A DNA stretch of 64,000 nucleotides. Origin: Powellomyces hirtus (lineage: Eukaryota; Chytridiomycota; Chytridiomycetes; Spizellomycetales; Powellomycetaceae). Below are positions 34,642-44,194 of this stretch, piece by piece. The stretch covers positions 62,001 to 126,000 of the forward strand of contig JAHLKG010000017.1 in assembly GCA_025526995.1 (NCBI GenBank). Reading direction: 5' to 3'. The position numbers and the translations under genes were made by a program. Below the pieces are notes generated by a model, which searched no databases, was not told the DNA's origin, and saw only the letters and a program-made list of their open reading frames with translations. The stretch's first letter is position 1, and every line of letters begins with the position of its first letter.

Positions 34642-35130
34642 TGTTGAGATGTTTTGACATCTACAAACATACCAGATAGGTTGCTAGGTTGTTGTCAAGA
34701 CTTGCAGAGGGTCTGAAGGTGCTTCCCAAGGTAGGGAAGGTCGCCTGCAGTGTTTGGCAGAGTGTACTAGACAAGTAGAGTGTGTTGGACTGTTGTTATA
34801 TTGGTTGGGGAGCCCCAGAGGGCGTCCTTTTATAACAATTTGGATCATAGTACATGTGTAGTGACAATCTAACTGTGCCCTAGCTTGGCCAAGACGGCCC
34901 TGGCCTGGCCTAGTATTGTTCCCAATCACAGAGTGTCTTTTTGCCTTTTCTTGGTGCTTATATCAGCGCTCCAGACGTGTTCTAGGCCTTCCCAGGCCCT
35001 CTCCAGGTTTTCTGGATCGTTCTAGGCCATTCTGGACCATTCCAGACCATTCTAGAGACAAGTGGATGTCCTCCCACATGTCCTGTGTGCTCTAAGTCCT
35101 CCCAGAGGCGCCCACAGGTAGATTCCAACA
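34642..35130 (-). repeat. Element E 5' LTR (489 bp)
   Basis: Shorter because about ten bases near the start (GGAACTCAG region) are missing. Promoter box TATAAAAGG. Right flank CAGTC (35131-35135). Confidence 0.9.
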
Positions 35131-35135
35131 CAGTC

Positions 35136-36800
35136 TTGATGTGGTCGATTTGCACCATGGATTTGGATGCCAGAGTTATGTCGCCCACATAGACCAGCAG
35201 ACACACGGTGCTCTTGGGGTCTTGAGCATTCAGAGTGTAGATGCAATGGTCAGCATTGCACTGCACAAAGCTCAGCTGCCTGAGGCTGGCATCGAGAAGC
35301 TGATTCCAGTTTCAAGATGACTGCTTGAGACCGTACAGGCTGTGATGAAGTCGGCAAACCAGGTCCTCCTGCCCAGCAATGGCAAAGCCCTCAGGCTTCT
35401 CCATATAGATCTCTTCCTCAATTGCAGGGTTAAGGAATGCTGTCACAGCATCATCTGCTCCAGTTCCATGTCCTCAATGGCTGCAATAGCCAGAACCATT
35501 GTGACAGAGCCGAACTTGGCCACAGGGCAAAAGGTCTCACCATAATCAACTCCCTCTCGTTGAGAGAAGCCTATGGCAACCAGGCAGGCCTTGAAAGGCT
35601 GGAGCGAGCCGTCTGCTGCTCCCTTGATCTTGAAGACCCAATTGCACTTGATGGGCTGACACCCTGCAGGCAAGGGAACGTGATCCCAGGTGTGGTTGGC
35701 ATGCAGGCTGTCGAGTTCGGTTTGAGCTGCTTGCTCCCACTTCCTTGCATCAGGGGCTTTCAAAGCAGCCTTGAGGGAGGCTCTCCGGTGCAATAGCGTC
35801 AGCAGTAGGCCAGTTGCCTCAGCCAGCAGACCACTCCCAGTCCTCCAGTACTCTCGAGGGGCCTGTCGGATGCAGGTTGAGCTCCGTTCAGGCACTTTGG
35901 ATGCCTTAGGCTTCCCATGGGCGGATGGGATCACTCCGACAGGGCTGGGCTGGTGCTCCTGAGCATCCTCAAAGTCCTCGTCTTGCTCAGAGCCACCATC
36001 CAGCTTGTCTCCCTGCTGAGGGGCATCCTCCAGTGCCTCCGTTGCTGAGAAGAGTCATGTTCAGCATCTGACACCTCATCTGCCATGTCAGTGGGAGCCT
36101 GGGCAGCAGGCTCCGGCTGGCCAGGATTTCCATCAGGGGACTCCTCATCAAACTGGACGTCTCTGCTCTCAATCAGCTTGCCAGCAGCCTCGTTCCAGAG
36201 TCAATAGCCTTTTGTAGTCAGGCTGTAGCCCAGGAAGATGCTTCTGTTGGTGTTTGGACCAAGTGTGTTCTGGTTCTTCCTGAGAGTGGAAGCACAGGCT
36301 GTGCAGCCAAAGATGCGGAGGTGCTGAATGTTTGGACCAGTGTCTGTCCGGATCTGCCAAGGTGTAGTCTTATATAATGTGGAGAGCTCGAGTGGGGCTT
36401 CAGTTCCTCAGGTATGCAGCTGTCATGAGTGCAGTGCTTCACCCAGAACTTGTGGGGAAGTCCAGCTTGGAGCAGCAGGGATCGAGCCAGCTCAACAAGC
36501 ATCCTGTTCATGTGCTCTGCAACACCATTCTGCTGAGGTGTGGCAACAGAACTGAGCTGGTGTCAGATGCCCAAAAACTGAGTGAAGTTTGAGAATGCCT
36601 TGGACAGGTATTTTCCACCATGGTCAGACTGGAGGACCTTGAGCAAGCATCCGGTCTCTGTTGCAGCTGCTGTAGCAAAGGTCTTGAAGCTGGGAAGTGT
36701 CTCTGCCTTGGTCTTGAGCAGATAGGGGAAAACTGCTCTGCTCTTTTCATCAATGAAGAGGACAAAATAGCAAGCTAGGGTTAGAGATACGCCTCCAACA
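35136..36800 (-). pseudogene. Element D pol, integrase to RT part, heavily decayed
   Basis: Minus strand, in order: integrase core (YFVLFIDEKSRAVFPYLLKTK, second Asp in VLQSDHGGKYL, Glu in NGVAEHMNRMLVELA), acidic linker, RT start (KWEQAAQTELDSLHANHTW, WVFKIKG, GFSQREGVDYGETFCPVAKF) and YVGD in place of YVDD near 35200. Several frameshifts and stops. D's gag and protease are not seen upstream; instead the sequence passes into the dioxygenase-like region at about 36800-36900, and the exact junction is unclear. Confidence 0.8.
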
Positions 36801-36839
36801 GTATGATGGGCTTCATAGAATGTCATCTGCTCAGATGCG

Positions 36840-37658
36840 ACCTGAGTGTACCGTTCCTCCTGTGGTGATTCCAGCTGTGTTACTTTGTGGTGCATTCATT
36901 CAAACTGGGCAATAACAATGTCTTCTGGGCGCGTACACACTCTAATCTCCTGGTCAGGGAGTATGAGGTCACCACCTCAGCCGGGGGTGAAGTTACCATA
37001 CACGCACATGATGGCCCACTTGTAATTGTTGATGTCAAAGTGGGAACTGGAGGTGGCATTGAAGTTGAGCATCATGAGGTTGCTGGGTGCGTTGGGCATG
37101 AGCATGACTCTGTGACTTGTTTTGGGACATCTGCCAGCCGGCTTCACCAATCTGTACTCTGCACATTGTCTTTGATGGCTGCCTTGCATGTGTTTGCTCG
37201 TTCGCTTGTTTTGCGTGGTCCCATATGAAGAATACTGCAGCTGCGTTGGCTGAAATGACTGGCAGGCATGATATTGAGCCCCGCATGATCCAAGCTTTGC
37301 TGTGGAAGATAGCACCAGTCTTAGTGTCGCAAGCATTTTTTGCAGCCATCCTGGTATCCATCATGGTAGGGTTGGCATAATAGAGGTTGTCATGAACACG
37401 AGTCATGTAGTTGTCCATGTCCTTTGTTGCACCCAAAGTAGGGTCCCTATTAAGGAACAGGATAGGTTCTTTGTCCGTATCTTCTATCCATGCATCATTG
37501 TCAAACAGCCGGAAGTTTGGGTCCTTGTAGCGTTCAGAGGGTGCAATCTTGTCCATATGAAGTTGGCACCGCTCCTCTCTGGGCGGCAGGCCCTGAAAGC
37601 GTACGGCATTGTGTATTGCAACGCGATCGACCAGTACATGCAGTGCATTGTCATCCAA
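36840..37658 (-). pseudogene. TET/JBP-like 2-oxoglutarate/Fe(II) dioxygenase pseudogene (C-terminal part)
   Basis: Minus-strand frames give an unidentified N-terminal stretch (LPPREERCQLHMDK, FRLFDNDAWIED, ATKDMDNYMTRVHDNLYY) and then, after at least one frame change, a double-stranded beta-helix core: LNFNATSSSHFD with the H-x-D iron pair (codons 37042-37034), VYGNFTPG, GGDLILPDQEI, RPEDIVIAQFE, HHKV with the distal His (about 36887-36892) and ERYTQV with the oxoglutarate-binding Arg (36851-36853). First His to distal His is 50 residues, the spacing I recall for JBP1 (H189/H239). In-frame TGAs at 36977-36979 and 36896-36898 break the core. Such genes are known to expand with transposons in fungi and act on 5-methylpyrimidines; function here is inferred and the copy looks dead. 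The final ERYTQV segment could instead belong to D integrase. Confidence 0.55.
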
Positions 37659-37739
37659 CAGGTTGTTGGAATCTACCTGTGGGCGCCTCTGGGAGGACTT
37701 AGAGCACACGGGACATGTGGGAGGACATCCACTTGTGTC

Positions 37740-37821
37740 TAGAATGGTCTGGAATGGTCCAGAATGGTCTAGAACGATCCAGAATAGCTGGAGAGGGCCT
37801 GGGAAGGCCTAGAACACGTCT
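37740..37821 (+). promoter_or_regulatory. GAA decamer array resembling step-type heat-shock elements
   Basis: GAA occurs at exactly 10-bp steps at 37742, 37752, 37762, 37772 and 37782, and again in register at 37812, within repeats of consensus CYRGAATGGT. nGAAn units separated by 5 bp are the known step-type arrangement bound by heat-shock factor. It lies about 180-215 bp upstream of the TATA box. Present in every family-1 LTR, including old E. Confidence 0.5.
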
Positions 37822-37959
37822 GGAGCGCTGATAGAAGCGCCAAGAAAAGGCAAAAAGACACCCTGTGATTGGGAACAATACTAGGCCAGGCCAGGGCCGT
37901 CTTGGCCAAGCTAGGGCACAGTTAGATTGTCACTACACATGTACTATGATCCAAATTGT

Positions 37960-37968
37960 TATAAAAGG
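37960..37968 (+). promoter_or_regulatory. TATA box in H LTR (TATAAAAGG)
   Basis: Consensus TATA element at LTR position about 297, the expected U3/R border region. E has the same form; A, B, F, G, K and L have TATTAAAGG. Confidence 0.6.
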
Positions 37969-38421
37969 ACGCCCTCTGGGCATCCCCAACCAATATAATA
38001 ACAGTCCAACACACTCTACTTGTCTAGTACACTCTGCCAAACACTACAGGCGACCTTCCCTACCTTGGGAAGCACCTTCAGACCCTCTGCAAGTCTTGAC
38101 AACAACCTAGCAACCTATCTGGTATGCTGAGTTCCTGTTTGTAGATGTCAAGACGCCTCAACAGGTTATGAGCCCTGACACAGCTGTCTGAACATTACTG
38201 ACTCCACCTCTATCCCTATCTGGGAAACACGTCACTGTGCCTATCACTGGTGCTGCTGAGGACTTGGAGAACTGTTTGAGCACTCGAGAAGCCTAGATAG
38301 CAGGCATAGGACACCTGCGTCTGACCATCAAACGAGCTATTGTCTGGACTGGACTGGACTGGAGTGGATTTTCTGGAGCAGGTTCTGACCACTTGCGGTT
38401 GAACACCGGGACTATCCCATT

Positions 38422-38848
38422 TTGCCACACTCTTTGCACAAGATGGCTGGCGACTCTGACAGCCGAGTGTCCATTGAGAGGTTCACTGGGGAGAACTTTC
38501 ACCTTTGGAAGTTGAAAATGAAGATGCTGTTGATTGAGAAGGGACTTTGGGATGCCATTGACATCAAGGACGGCTCAGGAACTGCCAAGGCCACCAACAC
38601 AGCATCAGACGACTGGATACGTCGAGATGAGAGAGCTCTGGCTCTGCTGATCATGTCTTTGAATGATGAGCAATTGATGCATGTTCATGAGGCTGAATCC
38701 GCCCTTGAAGCATGGGAAAAGCTGAGGGAGGTGCATGAGAAGAAGGGGGTTGCCAACAGACACTTCCTGAGACGTCGGTTCCTCACTGTGACAATGGACC
38801 CAACTGATTCCATGACCATCCACATCAACAAGATCAAGAGGATGACCC
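38422..38848 (+). pseudogene. Element H gag, N-terminal part
   Basis: Starts at ATG 38422, 259 nt after the LTR as in all copies, and reads gag to NKIKRMTQ, where K-L is inserted at GACCC (38844-38848). Continues in frame at 49032. No lesion other than the insertion. Confidence 0.92.
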
Positions 38849-39348
38849 TGTTGAGACGTCTTGACATCTACAAACAGGAACTCAGCATACCAGATAGGTT
38901 GCTAGGTTGTTGTCAAGACTTGCAGAGGGTCTGAAGGTGCTTCCCAAGGTAGGGAAGGTCGCCTGTAGTGTTTGGCAGAGTGTACTAGACAAGTAGAGTG
39001 TGTTGGACTGTTATTATATTGGTTGGGGATGCCCAGAGGGCGTCCTTTAATAACAATTTGGATCATAGTACATGTGTAGTGACAATCTAACTGTGCCCTA
39101 GCTTGGCCAAGACGGCCCTGGCCTGGCCTAGTATTGTTCCCAATCACAGGGTGTCTTTTTGCCTTTTCTTGGCGCTTCTATCAGCGCTCCAGACGTGTTC
39201 TAGGCCTTCCCAGGCCCTCTCCAGCTATTCTGGATCGTTCTAGACCATTCTGGACCATTCCAGACCATTCTAGACACAAGTGGATGTCCTCCCACATGTC
39301 CCGTGTGCTCTAAGTCCTCCCAGAGGCGCCCACAGGTAGATTCCAACA
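38849..39348 (-). repeat. K-L dimer left LTR (500 bp)
   Basis: Young type; left flank GACCC. Confidence 0.9.
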
Positions 39349-39355
39349 CTCCCAC

Positions 39356-42300
39356 TCACGAAACATGTTTTGTGATCCCACAGGCGTCCCTCAGTTTCAA
39401 GAACTGATCCCTAGCCAGTGGTTTTGTCAAGATGTCTGCAACCATGTCCTGAGTCGAGAGATACTTTAATGCAATCTCCAAGCGTCCTAGTGCTTCTCTG
39501 ATAAAGTGGTACCTCACTTCAATGTGTTTGGTGCTGGCATGCAATGTCGGGTTCTTAGCAAGAGCGATGGCACCCTGGTTGTCCTCAAAGAGCATTGTGG
39601 GTCCATCCTGCTTGAATCCAAGCTCCCCTGCAAGCAGACGAAGCCAAACAGCTTCCTTGGTGCACTGGGCTAGTGCCATGTACTCTGCTTCCGTGCTTGA
39701 AAGAGCTACAGTGGTCTGCCGCTTGGATTGCCAGGTGATAGGCCCGTTGAACATGAAGATGAATCCAGTGGTTGATCTCCTTGTGTCCAAACATCCAGCA
39801 TAGTCGGAATCCGAGTATCCAACCAGCTTCCTAGGCTCAGAGACATTCTCTTTGCCTCCCAGAAGGATTCCAAGTTCGCTTGTGCCCTTCAGGTATCTGA
39901 TGATCCGCTTGGCAGCACTCCAATGCTCCTTTCCAGGCTTTGCAAGGTACTTGGACACAATTCCAACTGCAGCAGCAATGTCAGGGCGTGTTCCTAGCAT
40001 GGCATAGATCAAACTGCCCACTGCATTCCTGTATGGCACAGAGCTCATCTCCAGCTCCTCCGTCTCATTCTGAGGTGCCATGTTGTTTCTGAGGTGCAGT
40101 CCATGTTCCATAGGCGTGGCATGAACCTTGGCATCTCCCATGTTGAATTTCGAAACGACCTCTTCAACATACTTCTTCTGAGACAACCAGATGGTGCGGG
40201 TGCTTCTGCTCCGTCTGATGTGAATCCCAAGGAAGTAATTCAGCTCTCCAAGGTCTGTCATCTCAAAAGCTCGTCTCAGCTCCTTCTTGACATCCCCCAG
40301 CTGTTCCTTGCTTGATGAGGCCACAATGAGGTCGTCCACATAGATCAGAATGTACTCTGTTGTCCCATTCTGACTCCTGTAGTACATGCAAGGCTCTGCA
40401 GTCGACTGCACAAAGCCCATAGACTTCAGTTTGTGGTCTATCTTGTGGTTGAAGCGCCTTGCTGATTGCTTGAGGCCGTAGAGGGGTCTCCCAAGCTTGC
40501 AGACCCGTCCTGGATGCTTGGAATCCTCAAAGCCCTCCGGTTGGCGCATGTAGATCACATAGTCCAGATCCCCTTGCAAGAATGCTGTCTTCACGTCCAT
40601 CTGATGTGCCTCCAAGTCATCTGTGGCAATGATGGAGAACAGCAGTCTCATGGGACCAAACTTGGCAACAGGAGCAAACGTCTCCTGATAGTCCAATCCC
40701 TCTCTCTGAGAGAATCCCTTGGCAACAAGTCTTGCCTTGTATCTGTCAAGCTCTCCTGTGTCCTTCAGCTTTCGTTTGAAGACCCACTTGCATCCAATAG
40801 CTTTTCTGCCCGTTGGCAGATCCACAAGTTGCCATGTCCCATTCTTGGCAAGAGCATCCATCTCTTCCTGAGCAGCCTGACGCCATTGTGAAGCATCTGG
40901 CATGGTCTGGCTCTCCTTGTAGCTTGTGGGCTCGTTTGAGACAAAGGAGACAGCATAGGCAACTGCAGCAACGTTTGCAGCGTTGCTTGAAGCCTTCCAC
41001 CACTCTCCTGGCGGCTTCCTGAGTCTTTTGGGGGTTGGAGAAGGCTCTGCAGCACTCTCATAGTCAGAGGACGGCTCAGGGGTCCGTTCCCTCATGTTCT
41101 CCTCTCCCTCTGACATGTCTGTGTCCTCAGAGTCGTTACTGACATCCTGCAGCTCGTCACTGACATCCTGCAGCTCGTCACTGACATCCTGCAGCTTCAT
41201 TTCGGGCCCAATTCCCACTTCCAGGCTCTCAGCAGGCACTTGGGGCGTCTGAGCAGACTGGAGGGATGGAATGAAGCTCTTCTCATCGAATTTGACACTT
41301 CTGGAGAACAGGATCTTCTTAGTCTGTATGTCCATAAGCCGGTATTCCTTGCTGTGGGAGCTATACCCCAGCATGATGCACTTGACAGCAGCATCATCCA
41401 GCTTCTGGCGCTTGTTGGGTTGAATGTAGGCATAGGCAATGCATCCAAACGTCCTCAAATGTCCCAGAGATGGTGGGATACCAAGGAACATCTCATAAGG
41501 CGTCTTGGGGCATGCAACAGTGGGAGATCTGTTCCTCAGATAGACTGCTGTCATGATTGCTTCTCCCCAGAAACGCTTGTCCAAGCCTGACTGCTTCAAC
41601 AAACATCTCCCCATCTCCACAAGGGTACGGTTGGCTCGTTCAGCAACACCATTTTGCTGTGGAGTATTTACTGAACTCCTCTGATGCTGTGTGCCCTTCT
41701 CCTTGAAGTGGTCCCTTAGCAAGTTGCTCATGTACTCGCCTCCTGGGTCGGATCTGACAGCTTTGATCTGCTTTCCATGTAGGGGGACAAGTGCTGCTTC
41801 CAGCTCCTGATAGTGCCTAGCAACTTCTCCCTTGGTCTTCATAAGGCAAACATGGAAATATCTTGTCTTGTCATCAATGAATGTGACAAAATAGCGATAT
41901 CCAGTGATCGTGGGTGGTTCAACTGGTCCCCAGACATCTGTGTGGATCAATCCCAGCTTCTCTGATGCTCTGGAGGCCTGTGCCTTGGGGAATGGCGCTC
42001 TGCTTGCTTTGCTGAGTGCACAAGTGTCACAAATGCTCAAGCTCCCACTAGTTTGAACGCCCTTGGCAAGCTTGGTGAGCCTTCCAATGTCTGCAACGTT
42101 CAAATGGCCGAGTCTCTGATGCCATAGGGACAAGTCCTGACTTGTTGTGTCCCTTCCAACATTGTGGGCAATCCCAGCATTTGCCTGCCCATGTGTTGTC
42201 TCGAATGTGTAGACAAATTGGTTCTCTTTGGCAAGGAAAGCCATCCCATCCTTTGCAATGATCCGAGCAGCCTGTGGTCCCACTTCAAAACAAGCTCCAG

Positions 42301-43429
42301 CTTTGGCAAGGCGAGCCAGTGATAGGAGGTTCTTGGTCATCTTGGGGACGTGCCAGCAGTTCTGGATTTGCAGGGGCACTGTCTTCCCCTCTGTGTTGAT
42401 CACCCATGTGTGAAGCGTTCCATGCCCCACAGCTTCCAATGTGTGATTGTCTGCCATCTCAATGGCGACAGGAGACATCTTCTCATAGTCCCCAAACAGC
42501 TCTCTGCGGCCAGTCATGTGCTGAGAGGCTCCTGAGTCCAAAATCCAAGTGTTGGATGTCAGGGATGGCATCTGAGTTCCAATGGTGGTGAAAGCAAAGC
42601 CTCCAGGCGTCTGTTGAGTTGAGTTGGCCTGGTTTAGGCCCTTCTTCTCGTCTGCTGCCCTCTTGTGGCATTCCTTCTTGATGTGGCCCTTCTTGTTGCA
42701 GTAGTGACAGACTGCCTCCTTCTTCCAATCTGGCTTTCCCCCAGCCTTGTTGGTCTTCTGAGCATTCCCTTTGGTGTCAGCTTGTGTGAAGAAGGCTTTT
42801 GCTGCCTTTCCAGAGTTCTTCTTTCCATCTGCACGCCTCATTTCCTCCTGCAACAGCCTGGATGTCACAAAAGCCAAGTCCAGCTTCTCACTGGTCGACT
42901 CCAGAGTCATCACAAGGGTGTCAAAGGCTTCTGGAAGGGAAGAGAGCAAGGAGAACACATGGTCCTCCTCAGAAACGGGAGCTCCGATGGCTGCAAGTTC
43001 CTGGGTCATCCTCTTGATCTTGTTGATGTGGATGGTCATGGAATCAGTTGGGTCCATTGTCACAGTGAGGAACCGACGTCTCAGGAAGTGTCTGTTGGCA
43101 ACCCCCTTCTTCTCATGCACCTCCCTCAGCTTTTCCCATGCTTCAAGGGCGGATTCAGCCTCATGAACATGCATCAATTGCTCATCATTCAAAGACATGA
43201 TCAGCAGAGCCAGAGCTCTCTCATCTCGACGTATCCAGTCGTCTGATGCTGTGTTGGTGGCCTTGGCAGTTCCTGAGCCGTCCTTGATGTCAATGGCATC
43301 CCAAAGTCCCTTCTCAATCAACAGCATCTTCATTTTCAACTTCCAAAGGTGAAAGTTCTCCCCAGTGAACCTCTCAATGGACACTCGGCTGTCAGAGTCG
43401 CCAGCCATCTTGTGCAAAGAGTGTGGCAA
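39356..43429 (-). CDS. Family-1 copia Gag-Pol polyprotein (element K, intact)
   Basis: 1357 residues, same domain set as the B copy with SDPGGEY and RRRFL. Glu to Lys in the RNase H tail (EIALKYLSTQD instead of EIALEYLSTQD) is shared only with L. All catalytic signatures (DSGA, D/D35/E, YVDD, RNase H acids) are kept, so it is potentially functional. Confidence 0.95.
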   Translation of the reverse strand: MPHSLHKMAGDSDSRVSIERFTGENFHLWKLKMKMLLIEKGLWDAIDIKDGSGTAKATNTASDDWIRRDERALALLIMSLNDEQLMHVHEAESALEAWEKLREVHEKKGVANRHFLRRRFLTVTMDPTDSMTIHINKIKRMTQELAAIGAPVSEEDHVFSLLSSLPEAFDTLVMTLESTSEKLDLAFVTSRLLQEEMRRADGKKNSGKAAKAFFTQADTKGNAQKTNKAGGKPDWKKEAVCHYCNKKGHIKKECHKRAADEKKGLNQANSTQQTPGGFAFTTIGTQMPSLTSNTWILDSGASQHMTGRRELFGDYEKMSPVAIEMADNHTLEAVGHGTLHTWVINTEGKTVPLQIQNCWHVPKMTKNLLSLARLAKAGACFEVGPQAARIIAKDGMAFLAKENQFVYTFETTHGQANAGIAHNVGRDTTSQDLSLWHQRLGHLNVADIGRLTKLAKGVQTSGSLSICDTCALSKASRAPFPKAQASRASEKLGLIHTDVWGPVEPPTITGYRYFVTFIDDKTRYFHVCLMKTKGEVARHYQELEAALVPLHGKQIKAVRSDPGGEYMSNLLRDHFKEKGTQHQRSSVNTPQQNGVAERANRTLVEMGRCLLKQSGLDKRFWGEAIMTAVYLRNRSPTVACPKTPYEMFLGIPPSLGHLRTFGCIAYAYIQPNKRQKLDDAAVKCIMLGYSSHSKEYRLMDIQTKKILFSRSVKFDEKSFIPSLQSAQTPQVPAESLEVGIGPEMKLQDVSDELQDVSDELQDVSNDSEDTDMSEGEENMRERTPEPSSDYESAAEPSPTPKRLRKPPGEWWKASSNAANVAAVAYAVSFVSNEPTSYKESQTMPDASQWRQAAQEEMDALAKNGTWQLVDLPTGRKAIGCKWVFKRKLKDTGELDRYKARLVAKGFSQREGLDYQETFAPVAKFGPMRLLFSIIATDDLEAHQMDVKTAFLQGDLDYVIYMRQPEGFEDSKHPGRVCKLGRPLYGLKQSARRFNHKIDHKLKSMGFVQSTAEPCMYYRSQNGTTEYILIYVDDLIVASSSKEQLGDVKKELRRAFEMTDLGELNYFLGIHIRRSRSTRTIWLSQKKYVEEVVSKFNMGDAKVHATPMEHGLHLRNNMAPQNETEELEMSSVPYRNAVGSLIYAMLGTRPDIAAAVGIVSKYLAKPGKEHWSAAKRIIRYLKGTSELGILLGGKENVSEPRKLVGYSDSDYAGCLDTRRSTTGFIFMFNGPITWQSKRQTTVALSSTEAEYMALAQCTKEAVWLRLLAGELGFKQDGPTMLFEDNQGAIALAKNPTLHASTKHIEVRYHFIREALGRLEIALKYLSTQDMVADILTKPLARDQFLKLRDACGITKHVS

Positions 43430-43687
43430 AATGGGATAGTCCCGGTGTTCAACCGCAAGTGGTCAGAACCTGCTCCAGAAAATCCACTCCAGTCCAGTCC
43501 AGTCCAGACAATAGCTCGTTTGATGGTCAGACGCAGGTGTCCTATGCCTGCTATCTAGGCTTCTCGAGTGCTCAAACAGTTCTCCAAGTCCTCAGCAGCA
43601 CCAGTGATAGGCACAGTGACGTGTTTCCCAGATAGGGATAGAGGTGGAGTCAGTAATGTTCAGACAGCTGTGTCAGGGCTCATAACC

Positions 43688-44187
43688 TGTTGAGACGTCT
43701 TGACATCTACAAACAGGAACTCAGCATACCAGATAGGTTGCTAGGTTGTTGTCAAGACTTGCAGAGGGTCTGAAGGTGCTTCCCAAGGTAGGGAAGGTCG
43801 CCTGTAGTGTTTGGCAGAGTGTACTAGACAAGTAGAGTGTGTTGGACTGTTATTATATTGGTTGGGGATGCCCAGAGGGCGTCCTTTAATAACAATTTGG
43901 ATCATAGTACATGTGTAGTGACAATCTAACTGTGCCCTAGCTTGGCCAAGACGGCCCTGGCCTGGCCTAGTATTGTTCCCAATCACAGGGTGTCTTTTTG
44001 CCTTTTCTTGGCGCTTCTATCAGCGCTCCAGACGTGTTCTAGGCCTTCCCAGGCCCTCTCCAGCTATTCTGGATCGTTCTAGACCATTCTGGACCATTCC
44101 AGACCATTCTAGACACAAGTGGATGTCCTCCCACATGTCCCGTGTGCTCTAAGTCCTCCCAGAGGCGCCCACAGGTAGATTCCAACA
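43688..44187 (-). repeat. K-L dimer shared middle LTR (500 bp)
   Basis: Serves at once as 5' LTR of K (primer site 43674-43687 on its left) and 3' LTR of L (polypurine complement CTCCCACTCA on its right). No target duplication beside it. Confidence 0.92.
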
Positions 44188-44194
44188 CTCCCAC

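Larger units (their letters stand above)
19158..35130 (-). mobile_element. Family-1 copia element E (oldest complete copy; contains F and G)
   Basis: LTRs 19158-19658 and 34642-35130 are flanked by CAGTC (19153-19157 and 35131-35135). Its LTRs differ from each other in length (501 and 489) and sequence. Net length without F is 5285 bp. It holds only one copy of the 21-bp linker repeat and the TATAAAAGG box. Confidence 0.9.
37664..38163 (+). repeat. Element H 5' LTR (500 bp)
   Basis: Sense-strand reading TGTTGGAATC...GCCTCAACA. Left flank CAGGT; followed at once by the tRNA-complementary primer site (38164-38177). Confidence 0.92.

Noticed and set aside
37117..37742. Plus-strand ORFs (87 and 146 codons) across 37117-37742
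   Set aside because: Hydrophobic shadow frames opposite the minus-strand dioxygenase-like segment. One reads into the H LTR.
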